Shown: positions 1 through 9,994, numbered from the stretch's first letter. The stretch: DNA of 64,000 nt from Pigmentiphaga litoralis (GCF_013408655.1 NZ_JACCBP010000001.1:248001-312000), one strand, 5' to 3'. Numbers and translations: made by a program. Notes: generated from the letters alone by a model not told the origin.

Positions 1-3000
1 TCGTCGCCGATCAGGCGCAGCGCGTTGGCGCCTGCGTTGACCGTTCCGTTCAGATTCAGGGTGCCCGTGCGTGCGTTGAGCGACGTGCCGGCTGCCGTGA
101 CCAGCGCACCGTTGACACGCACGCCCACGCCTTGCAGCGCACCGGACGCCGTCGTGGTCGAGCCGGTGTAGACCTGCGCGCCGGTCGTGGTGACATCGCC
201 GAGGGCGAGGGCGCCGCCGGTCGCGGTCAAGGAGGTCAGTGCCGTCGTGCCGCCCGTCGTGCTGAGCTGAATGCCTCCCGTGCCCGCATCGAGCGTCAGC
301 GCGCGTGCGCCGTCGATCCCGCCGTGCAGGACGATGCCGCGGTTGGTCGTGGTCACCGTGGTGCTCGTCGACAGCGTCGTGCCGCCGTTGACCGTCAGGC
401 CGCCGGCTGCCAGCACGTTCGTTGCGCCATTCAGGGTCAGGCGCCCGCCGATGGTGCTGGCGGCCGCACCGCCGAGGCTGGTGGCTTGCTTGAGCGTGAC
501 GTTGCCTGTCGCGGCCAGGTGGCCGCGCGTAGCCAGGGTGTTTTCAAACGAGGTGGTACCGACGCCGGTCAATGTGATGGCGGCGCCCACGCCGCTACCG
601 AGTTGGACCGTGTTGCCAACCTGCCCGGCAAAGGTCGTGGTCGCTGCTCCCGAATTGACGGAAAGATTGGCGGCCCCGTTGAGCGCGCCGCCGATCACGA
701 CACCGCTGCTGTTGGAGATGATGGATGTGTCGCCGGCCAGGTCCATCGCTTGCGTCTGAACGCCGCCGTACGAGCTGAAGGTAGTGGTGGCGCCCGACCG
801 CCCGATGGTGACCAGGCCCGTGCCGAGGTTGGTGCCGGTCAGGCCGTTGCCGAGCGTCACATTGTTCTGGAAGCGCGTCGCGCCGCCGCCCTGGACGAGC
901 AGACCCGAGTTGGCGTTGACCGTGCTGGCGAAGGTCGAGGCGCCGGAGCCTTGGAGCGTCAGCGCAGCGTCCGCGCCGGCGCCAAGGTTGCTGACAGCGC
1001 CGGTGAACGTTTTCGTGCCTGTGCCAGTGCTGACAATCAGGTCGCGTCCGCCGCCCGCCAACGTGTCGGCAAAGGTGACGCCGCTGTTCAAGGTGGCGAT
1101 GGTGGAATCGCCGCTCAAGGTCACGGCGTTGTTGAACGTGATCGCGCCGCCTTGCGTGGCGCTGCCCAAGGCGCCCGCCACGGTAATGCCGCCGGGCGCG
1201 GTGAAGGTCATCGCGCCGGCCACCCCCAGGTTGGCGGGTAGCGTCAAGGTCTGCGCGCTAAGCGTCAGGCCGGTCAGCAGCGGCGAGATGTTGTTGAGGC
1301 CGGTGATTGCACCGGCGCCGCCCGCCAACGCATTGAGCGTCAGGGTCTGCGCGCCAGTCACGGCGCCGCCAAGGGCAATGGTGCTGCCGTTCGAGGTGAT
1401 GGTGGTGGCGCCCGACAAGGCCATGCCGCCATTGAAGGCGATGCCGTCGTAGCCGCTGAAGGTGCCACCGATGGCCACGGGGCCGGCAAAGGCCGAGCCC
1501 ACGGTGCCGTCGGCCAGCGTGACCGCCTTGGCGAACGTGACTGCGCCGGCAGCCGTCATGCCGCTGCGGGCGTTGACGGTGTCGCTGAAACTGGCCGCCC
1601 CGGTGCCCGACAGGGTCAGTGCCGCGCCCGTGCCGTCGCCCAGGGCGGTCGTGCCGCCAATGGGGCCCACGAAATTCTTGACGCCGGTGCCGTTGGCGAT
1701 CGTCAGATCCCGCGCACCGTCGATGCTGCTGGTGAAACTGACGGCCGAGTCGACCGCCGTCACGGCGGACGTACCTGCCAGGACAACCGGGCCATTGAAA
1801 GCGATGGCGCCTGCTGCGGTGCTGGTCACGTTGCCGTTCAGCATGATCGACGAGCCGCCGGTGGCGGTGTAGGACTGCGCGCCATTGATCGCGATGCCGC
1901 CCGCAGGCAGGGCCAAGGCGTTGCCGGTCACCGACAGGGACGTTAGGTCCGAGCCGATGCGGTCCAGGCCGGTGATGGCCCCGGTGCCCGCGTTCAAGGT
2001 CAGGCCGCGTGCGCCATGCACGGTGCCTGCGGTGGCAAAGGCGAGGGCGCTGTTGTTGGTCGACACGGTGGCCGCGGCGTTCTGCAGCGCCAGGCCGTTG
2101 CGGAAGGTCAGGCCATTGAAGGCTGAGACGTTCTGTGCGGTGGCCTTGGCCAGCGTCACTTCGCCCGTGAAGAGCGAGCTGGCATTGCTGATGGCCGAGC
2201 CGAGGGTCACGTCATTCTTGAACGTGACCGGGCCCGTCATCGACACGCCGTTGTTGGTCTGCACCGTGGAGTCGAACGTGGCGTTGCCCGACGTCAATTG
2301 CAGGACGGTGCTCGCGCTGGCGGCATTGCCGATATTCGATACGGCGCCGCGGAAGTTGGCGGCGCCCGTGCCGGCATTCACGATCAGCTGTTTGTTGGCG
2401 CCTGCCACGGCGCCGTCGAACGTGATGGCCGAATTGACGGACTGCACCGTCAGATCATTGGCAAGCGTGGTCGGGCCGGTGAAGGTAATGGCGCCGGCCG
2501 CCGTGCTGCTGACGTTGGCATTGATCGTGATGCCGGCCGCCGAGGTGTACGACTGCGCGCCCGCGATGGTCATTGCTGGCAAGGCCAGGACGCTGCCCGC
2601 CGTGACCGACAGGCCGGTGCTGGCCGCGCTGACGCTGCCCAGGCTGGTGACGGTGCCGCCCGCGTTCAGCGTGACGGTATTGGCGCCCACGTTGATGCCG
2701 GTGGTATTGCCGAGGTTCGCGATATCGAAGGTGCCGCTGTCGGTATAGCTCAGCGCACCGGACAGGCCCGCCGCCAGCTTGGTGACATGGTTGCCGGCGT
2801 TGGTCAGCGTAACGGGACCCGTGCCGCTGAGCAGCAGCGAATCCGCGCGGATCGCGCTAACCTGGGTAATGGCGCCGCCCGCGTTGACGGTCATGCCATT
2901 GGTCACGGTCGACGTATCGAACACAATGCCGTTCCTGGCCAGGATGTCGGCGGTGTCGGCCGACACGATCTTGACCGTGCCGAAGTCGCTGCGCGGATTG

Positions 3001-6000
3001 GCATCAAGCACGATCTTGTTCGTGCCCGCCGTCAGGGTCGTCAGCCCACTGACGTTCCAGGCGTTGCCATCGGAAATCAGATCGTTTTCGGTGATGGCCG
3101 CGTTGGCAGCCGTCACCGTCAGGTCACCCACCTTGTTCAGTGCTTGCGTGAACGCAACATCATGCGTGCCGGCATTCAACGCGACCGACGCGGTGCCAAG
3201 GGTCCAGGCACTGGCCTGGGTGATGTCGTCATTTTCAGTGATGGCCACGCTGGTGGCGCCAGCGATCGCCAGGTTGCCAAGGACGTTGGCCGAATGGGTC
3301 AGCGTAATGCCGGCGTTGGTGGCCGTGGTCGTCAGCGACGTCGTGCCGGTCGTGGTCCAGGCGTTGCCCTGGGTGATCACATCGTTTTCGGTAATGGAAA
3401 CGGCGCCGCCCGTGATCGTCAGGTTGCCCATCTGATTGGCGACGTTGTTCAGCGTGATGGCCTTGTTGTTCTCGGCAACCAGGTCGACACTTTTTCCGGC
3501 CAAGGACCATGCGCTTCCTTGCGTGATCGCGTCGTCTTCAGTGATCTTGACCGATGTCGGCACCCCCGACGTCGTGATGATGTCAATGGCACCCAGCACG
3601 TTGCCCGATGCCGTCAGGTCAATGCCGAAGGCGCGCGAGTTCAGCGTGACGGGCGCGGTGCCCACCTTCCAGGCCGCAGCCTGCGTGATCGCATCGGCTT
3701 CGGTAATGAAGACATACGACGGCGTGCCCTCGATGGCGATGTTGCCCAGCACGTTGGACAGGTTGTCGAGCGCAATGGGCCCGTTGGTGGCCTTCAGGGT
3801 CGTCGTGCCCGTCGTCACCCACTGACCGTTATCCGTGATGCTGCTGTTTTCCGTGATGGTCACGGTGTTGCCGCGCAGCGTGATATCGCCCAGCACGTTG
3901 CCTGCCTGGGTCAGCGAAATGTTGCCGCCGCCGCTGACGATGCCCGTGCTGTTGTACGCGTTGAGCGTGGTCTGACCGGCGTTCCACGCCGCAAAGTCGG
4001 TGATCGCGTCCTTGCCGGCCGTGTCCTTGGCGGAAATGGTCGTCGTCCCGCCACCCAACACTTGCAGGGCGCCCAGCACGTTGTTGGCGTTGCCGAGCGT
4101 GACCACGTAGCCCTGTGCATTCAGGGTGGTGTTGCCGTGCGTGGTCCACGCCAGGTTCTGCGCAATATTGTCCGCTTCGACAATGGTGACTGCGCCGGCT
4201 GTCGTGGCGCCGGTGTTTTCCTGGGTCACCGTCAAGCCGCCAAACACATTGCCCGAATGGTTCAGATTGATTGCCTGGTCGTTAGTGGTGGTGACCGACA
4301 CGGAACTGGGCGTGTACCAGGCGCCGCTCTGCGTGATGGCGTCGTTCTCGCGCAGGGAGATCGTCGACCCATTGGAAATGGCGATGTTGCCAAGCACGTT
4401 ATTGGCGTTGTTCAGGGCAATGTTGGTAAAGCTGCCGAACGACGTTGTAGTGTTGCTGCCCAGCGTGACCGACGTGTTCGACGCCTGATTCAATGTGCCG
4501 TTGTTATAGGACGAAAGGTTCAGGTTGCCGGACAGGGCGATATCGCCCAGGGTCAGCGTGCCGGACGTATTGCGCACCGTGGCATTGCGGGCCGCGGCGA
4601 TCGCGAGCCGTGTCCACGTGTTGCCGTAGTCCGTATTCAACGTGATGTCGGCGGTGCCGGCATTCAGGTTGGTCGCGGTGGACACGACCGTGTTCCAGTT
4701 GCTGCTCTGCGTGATGGCGCCGTTGTTGGTCGCCACCGACAGGGTGCCCACGCTGAACGTGCCGTTGGTCGACGACAGGTCGATCGCATTCTTGTCGTAG
4801 ATCGTTGCCGTGCCGCCGCCGGCCACCGTGATGTGGTTGAAGTCGTTGCCCGTGTCGGTCAGCACGATGTCTTTCGCGCCGCCAGCCAGGAAGGTCGAGT
4901 ACCCGTTTGTCGCGGTGCCATTGACGACGATCGCGCCCGTCTGCGTGATGCTGCCACTGTTCGCGTAGACCTGCAGGTTGCCGGTCAGGGTCATGCCGGG
5001 CAGCGAGACGCTGGGTGCGTTGTCGTAGCGCAGCTTGACGTTGCGCAACTGGCCGACCGTGGTCAGGCCGTTGATGACGGCTGCATTGGCGTTCGTGTTG
5101 CGCAGCTGGATGTCCTGGAACGTCCCGGCGCCGGCCGTGGCAAGCGTGACGGTGCCGCCAATGCTGTTGGACGCGCCGGTCAGGTTGCCGTCTTGCAGAT
5201 TCGACGATCCAAGGAACAGGTTCTTGTTCGCTGCGGTAACCGTAAAGCTGGCGTCCCCGGTAACGGTCAGCGGCGCGCTGCTGTACTCGTTGTTGTACTG
5301 GCTGATGTTGCCGGCGGCCGTGACCGCCAGGTTGCCGGTGACGGTGCTCGCGCCCGTGCCGAACATCAAGTCGTTCTTGTCCACGAACGTGGCGGAGCCG
5401 GCGGTGTTGACCTGCAGGAAGCTGCCGAAGTCGTTGCCTGCATTGCCGAGCACGACCGTGCCCGCGTTGGTCGTCGTGATGTTGCTGTAGCCGGTCGCGG
5501 TGTACACGCCGCTTTGCGAGATATTGCCGCCGGCGACGAGCGTGACGTTGGCGCCGGTGATCGAACCCAGTGCCAGGGCGTTGGCGTCGCGGACGTTCAC
5601 CGACCCGTTACCCGACGTGACCGACAGGTCGCCCTGGAAATTGTTGGCGTAGGTGAGCGTGACGTCGGACGGAGCCGCGCCAAAGCCGCCGCTGCCGGCG
5701 TTGACGGTGGTTGCTCCGACCACCGTGACGACGCCCGTCGAGCCCACGGCGCCACTGGTCGTGACCGACAGGTTGCCCGCGACGGTCGATGCACCTAGCT
5801 GTACCGCGTTCTGGTCGCGCACGACGACGTTGTTGCCGACCGCACTGACGATGTTGTAGTCGGAGTTCGAATTGTTCAGCGTGATGTTGCCGCTGCCCGC
5901 ATTGAAGGTAGCGACGTTGCGGTTCACGATCGACCGCGTGTTGCCCGTGATGTCGCGCCCGTTCGACGTGACATTGAGCGCGCCTGTCACGAACAGTTCG

Positions 6001-7871
6001 CCCAGGTCCACAGCGCCGGTCGCGGAACCCAGTTGCGTCACATCGAGCAGCGCCGCGCTGACCTTGCCGGTAGACAGGGTGGACGATGCCCCCTTGCCGC
6101 CGTTGGTCATGGTGACCTTGCCGGACCCCGCATCGATGCTGCCGGTATTGCTGAACGACGCATCGCCTGCATCGCGATTGGACGTCGCGGCGGTGTCGTT
6201 GAATTTGAACGTGATGTCGCCGTCGGCGCTGTAGATGGCTGCGTTGACGGCGAGGGAGCGGCCTGCCTGGAAGGTCAGGGCCCCGCCCGTGGTGACGCCG
6301 TTATTCGGGGACGTCGTAATGCTGCTGTTGACGGTCAGGTCATTGTTGGCCTGCAGAACGACTGCCGTGCCTGCGTTGGTGATGGCCGTAATGGCGGCCG
6401 CATTGACGTTGCTGTCGGCCGAGGGCAACGTGTCGAAGCCCACGGTGCCGCTGGCCGGGGCGATATCGCCGCCGCTGGTTACCACCGTCAGGTTCTTAGG
6501 GTCCAGCAACAGCGAACCTGCCTTGCCCTGGTCCGCGCCGGCATCCACGATGCCCGCAAAACCCAGGTTTTCCTTGCCCGACACTTCGACCTTGCCGCCG
6601 TCGCCGCCGGCCTTGCCACCGCGTGCCTTAATGCCGCCCGCGAACACCGTGTCGCCATCGGCCCACATCACGACCTTGCCGCCATCGCCCTGCGCGGTGG
6701 CCGACGCGTCGATGGTCACCTGCTGGCCCACCACCGTCTTTTGCGCGTTCGCGACCGACACGTTGCCGCCTTGCCAGTCGCCGCCGGCCAGCACCGTGCC
6801 GCCGCCCGCCGCGCCCTTTGCATCAATGTCCGTACCATCGAACAGGCCGACGCGCTGACCGGTGACCTGCACCGTGCCGCCCTTGCCGGTGGCGCTGGAC
6901 ACATCCAGCTTGCCGGTGACTACGGCGTCGCCGTTCACGCCGGCGTCCAGGTAGATGGCGCCGTCACGCTCGACCAGGCCTTGCGCCTGGATCGTCCCTT
7001 GCGTGTTGACCGAAGCCCCCAGCAGCGCATTGGCTGCCGATGCGGCCATGATCACGCGGCCACCGTCGGCTTGCACCAAATGGCGGTTTTCGACCAGCGC
7101 GCGCACCGTGGCCGGGTCGACCTTGACGCTGACCAGGCCGTCACCGGCCATGTCGAGCGTGATCGTTTCGCCAGCCGCCATGGCAACGGTGCCGAGCTTG
7201 GCAGCCACCACGCCTTCGTTCAGCACTTCAGGGGCGAGCAGGGCCACGTAGCCGCCGTCGGCCGCATGCAGTTCACCCTGGTTCACGACCGAGCCGGTCG
7301 CGCCATCCCGCGCAAACCGGTAATTGCCCTTCAGGAAATCGTCGTCCTTGATGTTCAGTGTGCTGGCGACCAGGCCGCCCACGTCCACGCGCGCACCCGC
7401 GCCGAACATGACGCCGTTCGGGTTGACCAGGAACACGCTGCCGTTGGCGGTCAGGCTGCCGAAGATCTGGCTGGCATCATTGCCGACGACGCGGTTCAGC
7501 GCGACCGAGCCCATGCCGGGCTGCTTGAAGTCGACCGAGGCCTGGCTGCCGATGTTGAACGACCCCCAGTTCAGGATGGCCTTGTCGGTGCCTTGCACCA
7601 CGGTCATGCCGTTGCCGGCCTGCGTGATGGTGGCCTGGCCCGCGACCACTTGGCCGCCGGTGGGCAGCGCGTTGACGGCGGGCGGCGCGGCAAACACCGA
7701 ACCGGTGGCCCCCGCAAGGATCGCTGCCACCAGCGCTTCACGTGCCCGCGACATCATGCGCAGCAGCAGAGCCGACAACCGTTTGCGGGGGCGCCAGGTC
7801 AGCGTCGCCTTGCGGCCGCCAATGCGGATGTGAACGACGCGGGGTTTGGCTTGAGTGTCTTGCTTGCTCAT
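1..7871 (-). CDS. TpsA-type filamentous haemagglutinin-like exoprotein, C-terminus off window
   Basis: This is a very large secreted beta-helical adhesin, exported through its partner TpsB encoded just upstream. The frame stays open from the ATG at 7,871 to the left edge, about 2,620 codons, and is cut there. The N-terminus (starting MSKQDTQAKP) has a long basic extension followed by a hydrophobic stretch ending ATGSVFA, so an unusually long signal peptide of about 61 residues is likely. The TPS/haemagglutination domain follows, with the diagnostic NPNG motif at about residue 148 (VFLVNPNGVMFG). Downstream come Gly/Thr/Asn/Val-rich strands and two repeat families annotated separately. The start sits 95 bases after tpsB. 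Long plus-strand open frames opposite it are shadows. Function as adhesin, biofilm factor or contact-dependent toxin cannot be decided without the C-terminus. Confidence 0.9.
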   Translation of the reverse strand, partial: MSKQDTQAKPRVVHIRIGGRKATLTWRPRKRLSALLLRMMSRAREALVAAILAGATGSVFAAPPAVNALPTGGQVVAGQATITQAGNGMTVVQGTDKAILNWGSFNIGSQASVDFKQPGMGSVALNRVVGNDASQIFGSLTANGSVFLVNPNGVMFGAGARVDVGGLVASTLNIKDDDFLKGNYRFARDGATGSVVNQGELHAADGGYVALLAPEVLNEGVVAAKLGTVAMAAGETITLDMAGDGLVSVKVDPATVRALVENRHLVQADGGRVIMAASAANALLGASVNTQGTIQAQGLVERDGAIYLDAGVNGDAVVTGKLDVSSATGKGGTVQVTGQRVGLFDGTDIDAKGAAGGGTVLAGGDWQGGNVSVANAQKTVVGQQVTIDASATAQGDGGKVVMWADGDTVFAGGIKARGGKAGGDGGKVEVSGKENLGFAGIVDAGADQGKAGSLLLDPKNLTVVTSGGDIAPASGTVGFDTLPSADSNVNAAAITAITNAGTAVVLQANNDLTVNSSITTSPNNGVTTGGALTFQAGRSLAVNAAIYSADGDITFKFNDTAATSNRDAGDASFSNTGSIDAGSGKVTMTNGGKGASSTLSTGKVSAALLDVTQLGSATGAVDLGELFVTGALNVTSNGRDITGNTRSIVNRNVATFNAGSGNITLNNSNSDYNIVSAVGNNVVVRDQNAVQLGASTVAGNLSVTTSGAVGSTGVVTVVGATTVNAGSGGFGAAPSDVTLTYANNFQGDLSVTSGNGSVNVRDANALALGSITGANVTLVAGGNISQSGVYTATGYSNITTTNAGTVVLGNAGNDFGSFLQVNTAGSATFVDKNDLMFGTGASTVTGNLAVTAAGNISQYNNEYSSAPLTVTGDASFTVTAANKNLFLGSSNLQDGNLTGASNSIGGTVTLATAGAGTFQDIQLRNTNANAAVINGLTTVGQLRNVKLRYDNAPSVSLPGMTLTGNLQVYANSGSITQTGAIVVNGTATNGYSTFLAGGAKDIVLTDTGNDFNHITVAGGGTATIYDKNAIDLSSTNGTFSVGTLSVATNNGAITQSSNWNTVVSTATNLNAGTADITLNTDYGNTWTRLAIAAARNATVRNTSGTLTLGDIALSGNLNLSSYNNGTLNQASNTSVTLGSNTTTSFGSFTNIALNNANNVLGNIAISNGSTISLRENDAITQSGAWYTPSSVSVTTTNDQAINLNHSGNVFGGLTVTQENTGATTAGAVTIVEADNIAQNLAWTTHGNTTLNAQGYVVTLGNANNVLGALQVLGGGTTTISAKDTAGKDAITDFAAWNAGQTTLNAYNSTGIVSGGGNISLTQAGNVLGDITLRGNTVTITENSSITDNGQWVTTGTTTLKATNGPIALDNLSNVLGNIAIEGTPSYVFITEADAITQAAAWKVGTAPVTLNSRAFGIDLTASGNVLGAIDIITTSGVPTSVKITEDDAITQGSAWSLAGKSVDLVAENNKAITLNNVANQMGNLTITGGAVSITENDVITQGNAWTTTGTTSLTTTATNAGITLTHSANVLGNLAIAGATSVAITENDDITQASAWTLGTASVALNAGTHDVAFTQALNKVGDLTVTAANAAITENDLISDGNAWNVSGLTTLTAGTNKIVLDANPRSDFGTVKIVSADTADILARNGIVFDTSTVTNGMTVNAGGAITQVSAIRADSLLLSGTGPVTLTNAGNHVTKLAAGLSGALSYTDSGTFDIANLGNTTGINVGANTVTLNAGGTVTSLGSVSAASTGLSVTAGSVLALPAMTIAGAQSYTSAAGITINANVSSTAAGAITFTGPTTLANDLTVQSVNSAITFDGAVAGANKQLIVNAGTGAANFRGAVSNIGNAASASTVLQLTSGNATFDSTVQTNNGVSMTGPVTFKNDVTLGSAISNASSLFTGEVTLAKATAQNVSAFNGLTFRNGLALQNAAATVSTNNSALAFATAGTVHGARGLTLNAGTGAITGLDRIGSDLTSLSVTGNALALPAGGIAINGAQSYTATGGSSIMLNGNVTSTAAGAIAFNGPVVLAGTSAVTAVDSAVSFTSSIDGARDLTIANGTGVKNFVGPIGGTTALGDGTGAALTLSGTGAASFSDTVNARSGMTAAGAVTFAKAVTLADGTVGSAFAGPVAIGGTFSGYDGIAFNGGMALSGATTITSNGSTIALGGAVTGAQTLTLNALAGGAGAITGLNNISPLLTGLTLSAQTLTLPANLGVAGAMTFTAPGGITVAGALGSATQGGAITFNNAVTLSGDSTIATLNSGVTFADTLAGGGRDLIVSTGTGTKTFTGAVSNLGAGADAALTLQGSGASTFASTVNANSGLLVQGGGATRFQNNVTLGNGLTGTNLGTGLVTIGRSGATTTFSSYGGVQTQAMDLAGDTSIISNSSGVVIGGALNGAANLSVNSGAATTTFAGQVGNTVQLGSGVGAAITLTGVGTTSFENTLATRGHLAATGNVTLKQATSLGGAAASTIGGRLTLNGATNVLAAGGLTVNGGTTLSTSTTVTTTNRGIVLHGGIDGARALTLDAGTGGIQLSTTGGTTALTSLTATGGALALGDVTTTGAQVYTGSTTTASGALQGVGVRVNGALVTAAGTSLNARTGTLNLNGTVNAGANALRLIGD
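700..2660 (-). repeat. About 680-base (about 227-residue) repeats in TpsA
   Basis: Three successive stretches of the exoprotein share the same order of motifs: a line like ITGLNNISP..LTGLTLSAQTL, then LPA.., a GGAITFN..VTL segment, and a (A/G)RDL.(I/V).(T/N)GTG..(T/N)F.G.(V/I) segment. Landmarks recur near 1,280, 1,960 and 2,640 (L-T/S-GL-S-V/L-x-A element) and near 1,025, 1,690 and 2,370 (GTG..F.G element), giving a period of roughly 665-680 bases. Copies are diverged, and the third decays toward the left. Unit borders are approximate because they were placed by eye. Confidence 0.65.
3060..4365 (-). repeat. About 150-base (about 50-residue) ITEND/ITQ-AW repeats in TpsA
   Basis: Nine consecutive copies of a unit whose hallmark is I-T-E-x-D-x-I-T-Q-x-x-A-W, followed by T..L.A...G/A, an I-T/A-L-x-N segment and N-V-L-G-x-L/I-x-I. 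Hallmarks fall near 3,080, 3,230, 3,380, 3,525, 3,690, 3,845, 4,010, 4,165 and 4,335, so the spacing is 145-170 bases. Degenerate copies keep the Trp and the N-V-L-G element (for example ITENSSITDNGQW). The pattern suggests regular rungs of a beta-helix; that structural reading is inference. Confidence 0.75.
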
Positions 7872-7966
7872 GATGGCAGTCCTGCCCGGAGGGCGGTACG
7901 GCCTCGCTGCAGGAGGCCGGTTTGATTCGTGGTGTCTGGTGGGAAATCGGTGCGCGGATCGCGCGG

Positions 7967-9661
7967 TCAGAAGGCCTTGGCGACCTGCAGCCAGATGCGC
8001 GGCACGTGGCGGGTGCCGTCGGTGTCCTTGCCAGTGGCCGGGTTGGCCAGCTCGTTGTCACCAATGCGCCAGGCGATGCTGAGGCGGGCATTCCAGCCGC
8101 CCAAGCTGGCCCCGGCGCCTACGCCCGCGCCCGAAAGCTGCACGCGGCGCGGGCCGGTAAACGTGGCGTAGCTGTTGCGGGCGGTGCGCACCGACCCGGT
8201 ATCGGCGAAGGCGGTCAGGCGGAATTCCGGGGTGACGCGATAGTTGAGATCGACATTCAACAGCCAGCCTTCATCGCCGCCGGCTTCGTTGACCGGATAG
8301 GCGCGCACGCCGGCCGGACCGCCCAGGTAAAACTTTTCGGACGAGTCAAGGTTGTCGCTGGCGAACTGGCCGGTCAGCGCGGCCGTCAGCGCCAGGCGCG
8401 GCGTCAGGGTCTGCTGGCGGGTCAGGTTCCAGTACAGCTTCTGGTAGCTGCCTGCCGCGCGCGGACCGATCGCATCGGTCTGCGAACTGCCCACGTCATT
8501 CAGGCGCAGGCGCCCGGCCGTCAAAATGGCCGAGTAGGACGTCAGCCCGCCGCCCTGGAAGCTGTCGTAGCGGCTGCCGGTCACGCCGCCGCTGGCGCTG
8601 CGGGTGCGCTTGTCGCTGACCGTCAGGCCCTGGGCTTCGTTGTCGTAGTCGCGCTGGTCGACCGCGCCAATCAGGTTCAGGTTGTGCAGGCGGCCGCGCA
8701 GCAGCGGGTAGCTGGCGGTCAGGCCGGCCGTGGTCGAATCGCCTTCCGCATTCAGGCGCGAAAAGTCGCCTTTCAGTTCATAGTCGAGCCGCGATGCGTT
8801 CACGCCCAGCTTCAGGCCTTCCACACCCACCGGCGCCACGTAGGCCACCCGGCCGTACTTGAGGCCTTCGCTGGCCAGCACCCGCACGCTGGCCTGGTCG
8901 CCAAAGCCCAGCGGATTGTTCAGGTTCAGGGCGCCCGATGCCTGGAATTCCCCGGTGCTGCGCGCGCCGGTGTTGCCCGCATCCACAAAGCCATCGACCC
9001 GCGGGCCGTCGGCCAGACGCAGGATCAGGTCGGTGTCGCCCAGTTGCTTGCCGGCATCCAGCGTGGCGCTGGCCTGCACGCCCGGCAGGTCGTTCAGGAG
9101 CAGCATGGCGCGTTCGACGGCATCGCTGCGGAAGGGCTGGCCGGGCTGCTGGCGCGAGGTCAGGTAGCGTGCGGCGCGGTCGGTATCGAAGCGCGCAGGC
9201 GGGTCGCCGGCTTCCACGCGGACCGATGAAAAGCGGCCCTCAATGACCTGGATGATGACGGTGCCATCGGCAATCTTTTGCGGGGGCAGGAAGGCCCGGG
9301 CCAGGTAGCCCGACGCCCGGTAACTCTCCATGATCGCCTGGGTTGCTTTTTCCAGGTCGACCAGCGTGACCTGCTGGCCGATCAGGCCCGACAGGGCGTT
9401 CATCAGGACCGCTTCGTCCATCAAGGTCACGCCTTGCAGGACGACACGCTGCAGCAGGAAGGACGTACCCGTGGGCGTGGCGGAAGGGGTGGGGCGGTCG
9501 ATGGCGGCATCCGGGGCCGGCGCCGTGGTCCGTGGCTGCTGCTGTTCGATGCCTCGCAAAAGCGTACCGGCATCGGGAACCGCTTGACCAAGCGCGGACG
9601 TGGAAATGCAAAGCAATGCCGAACCGGCGAATGTCTGGACCTTCAAAACAGCTCCTGCCAC
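7967..9661 (-). CDS. TpsB outer-membrane transporter (ShlB/FhaC/HecB family)
   Basis: 564-residue Omp85-superfamily pore that secretes the adjacent TpsA across the outer membrane. A cleavable signal peptide precedes the mature start (…STSALGQAVPD). Two POTRA-like modules follow (about residues 65-220: FLLQRVVLQGVTLMDE, then a second with VRVEAGDPP, PFRSDAVERAML). The 16-strand barrel includes the loop-6 motif as GGPAGVRAYP (family consensus VRGY/F). It ends with a terminal aromatic residue (VAKAF), the usual outer-membrane insertion signal. Length is normal for the family. Gene order tpsB then tpsA, 95 bases apart on the same strand, suggests co-transcription. Family assignment is firm; the cargo assignment rests on adjacency. 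Confidence 0.93.
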   Translation of the reverse strand: MAGAVLKVQTFAGSALLCISTSALGQAVPDAGTLLRGIEQQQPRTTAPAPDAAIDRPTPSATPTGTSFLLQRVVLQGVTLMDEAVLMNALSGLIGQQVTLVDLEKATQAIMESYRASGYLARAFLPPQKIADGTVIIQVIEGRFSSVRVEAGDPPARFDTDRAARYLTSRQQPGQPFRSDAVERAMLLLNDLPGVQASATLDAGKQLGDTDLILRLADGPRVDGFVDAGNTGARSTGEFQASGALNLNNPLGFGDQASVRVLASEGLKYGRVAYVAPVGVEGLKLGVNASRLDYELKGDFSRLNAEGDSTTAGLTASYPLLRGRLHNLNLIGAVDQRDYDNEAQGLTVSDKRTRSASGGVTGSRYDSFQGGGLTSYSAILTAGRLRLNDVGSSQTDAIGPRAAGSYQKLYWNLTRQQTLTPRLALTAALTGQFASDNLDSSEKFYLGGPAGVRAYPVNEAGGDEGWLLNVDLNYRVTPEFRLTAFADTGSVRTARNSYATFTGPRRVQLSGAGVGAGASLGGWNARLSIAWRIGDNELANPATGKDTDGTRHVPRIWLQVAKAF

Positions 9662-9994
9662 GAGGGCGTTAGGTGAGGATGCGTTCGAAGGTTAATCGGC
9701 CGGTCTTGTGAATACGTGAAAGTTCGTACGAAAAGTTACGTGAAATGGCTTGGGGTAAACCCTAGGTAAAAAATTGCAAAGCCGTAACTGGCTGTGTCAC
9801 GCCGGATCATCGATATATTTACGATCCGCTTGTAAGCCCTTGAATGGCAGAGCATTTTTTACATTTCAGCAGCCTTACAACACTGTTTCCGGTGCCTGAC
9901 CATCATCCGTAAGAACTACGCCTACAGGTTAACCCCGACATCATGGCCGGCGCAGGGAACGTATCCGTTTCAGGAATATGTATCAATAAATGAC
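9662..9994 (-). promoter_or_regulatory. Upstream region of the tpsB-tpsA operon
   Basis: A 330-base AT-richer stretch without a credible gene separates tpsB from the atzF terminator. It contains A/T-rich blocks around 9,720-9,860, including a GGTAAA direct repeat separated by five bases near 9,754-9,772 and the sequence GATATATTTACGATC. The adhesin operon promoter must lie here, but no single -35/-10 pair is convincing by eye. Confidence 0.45.

Noticed and set aside
2298..5798. Long open frame on the plus strand through the exoprotein region
   Set aside because: It is antisense to the continuous TpsA frame; composition is Arg/Gly/Ala/Val-rich without recognisable domains, as expected from high-GC shadow frames. 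The same holds for other plus-strand frames between 132 and 7,925.
1..7871. Frameshift or stop within TpsA
   Set aside because: Frame checks near 1-140, 2,650-3,100, 3,360-3,420, 4,310-4,380, 6,200-6,600 and 7,390-7,871 all give the same continuous reading with typical beta-helix composition, so the gene appears intact in the window.
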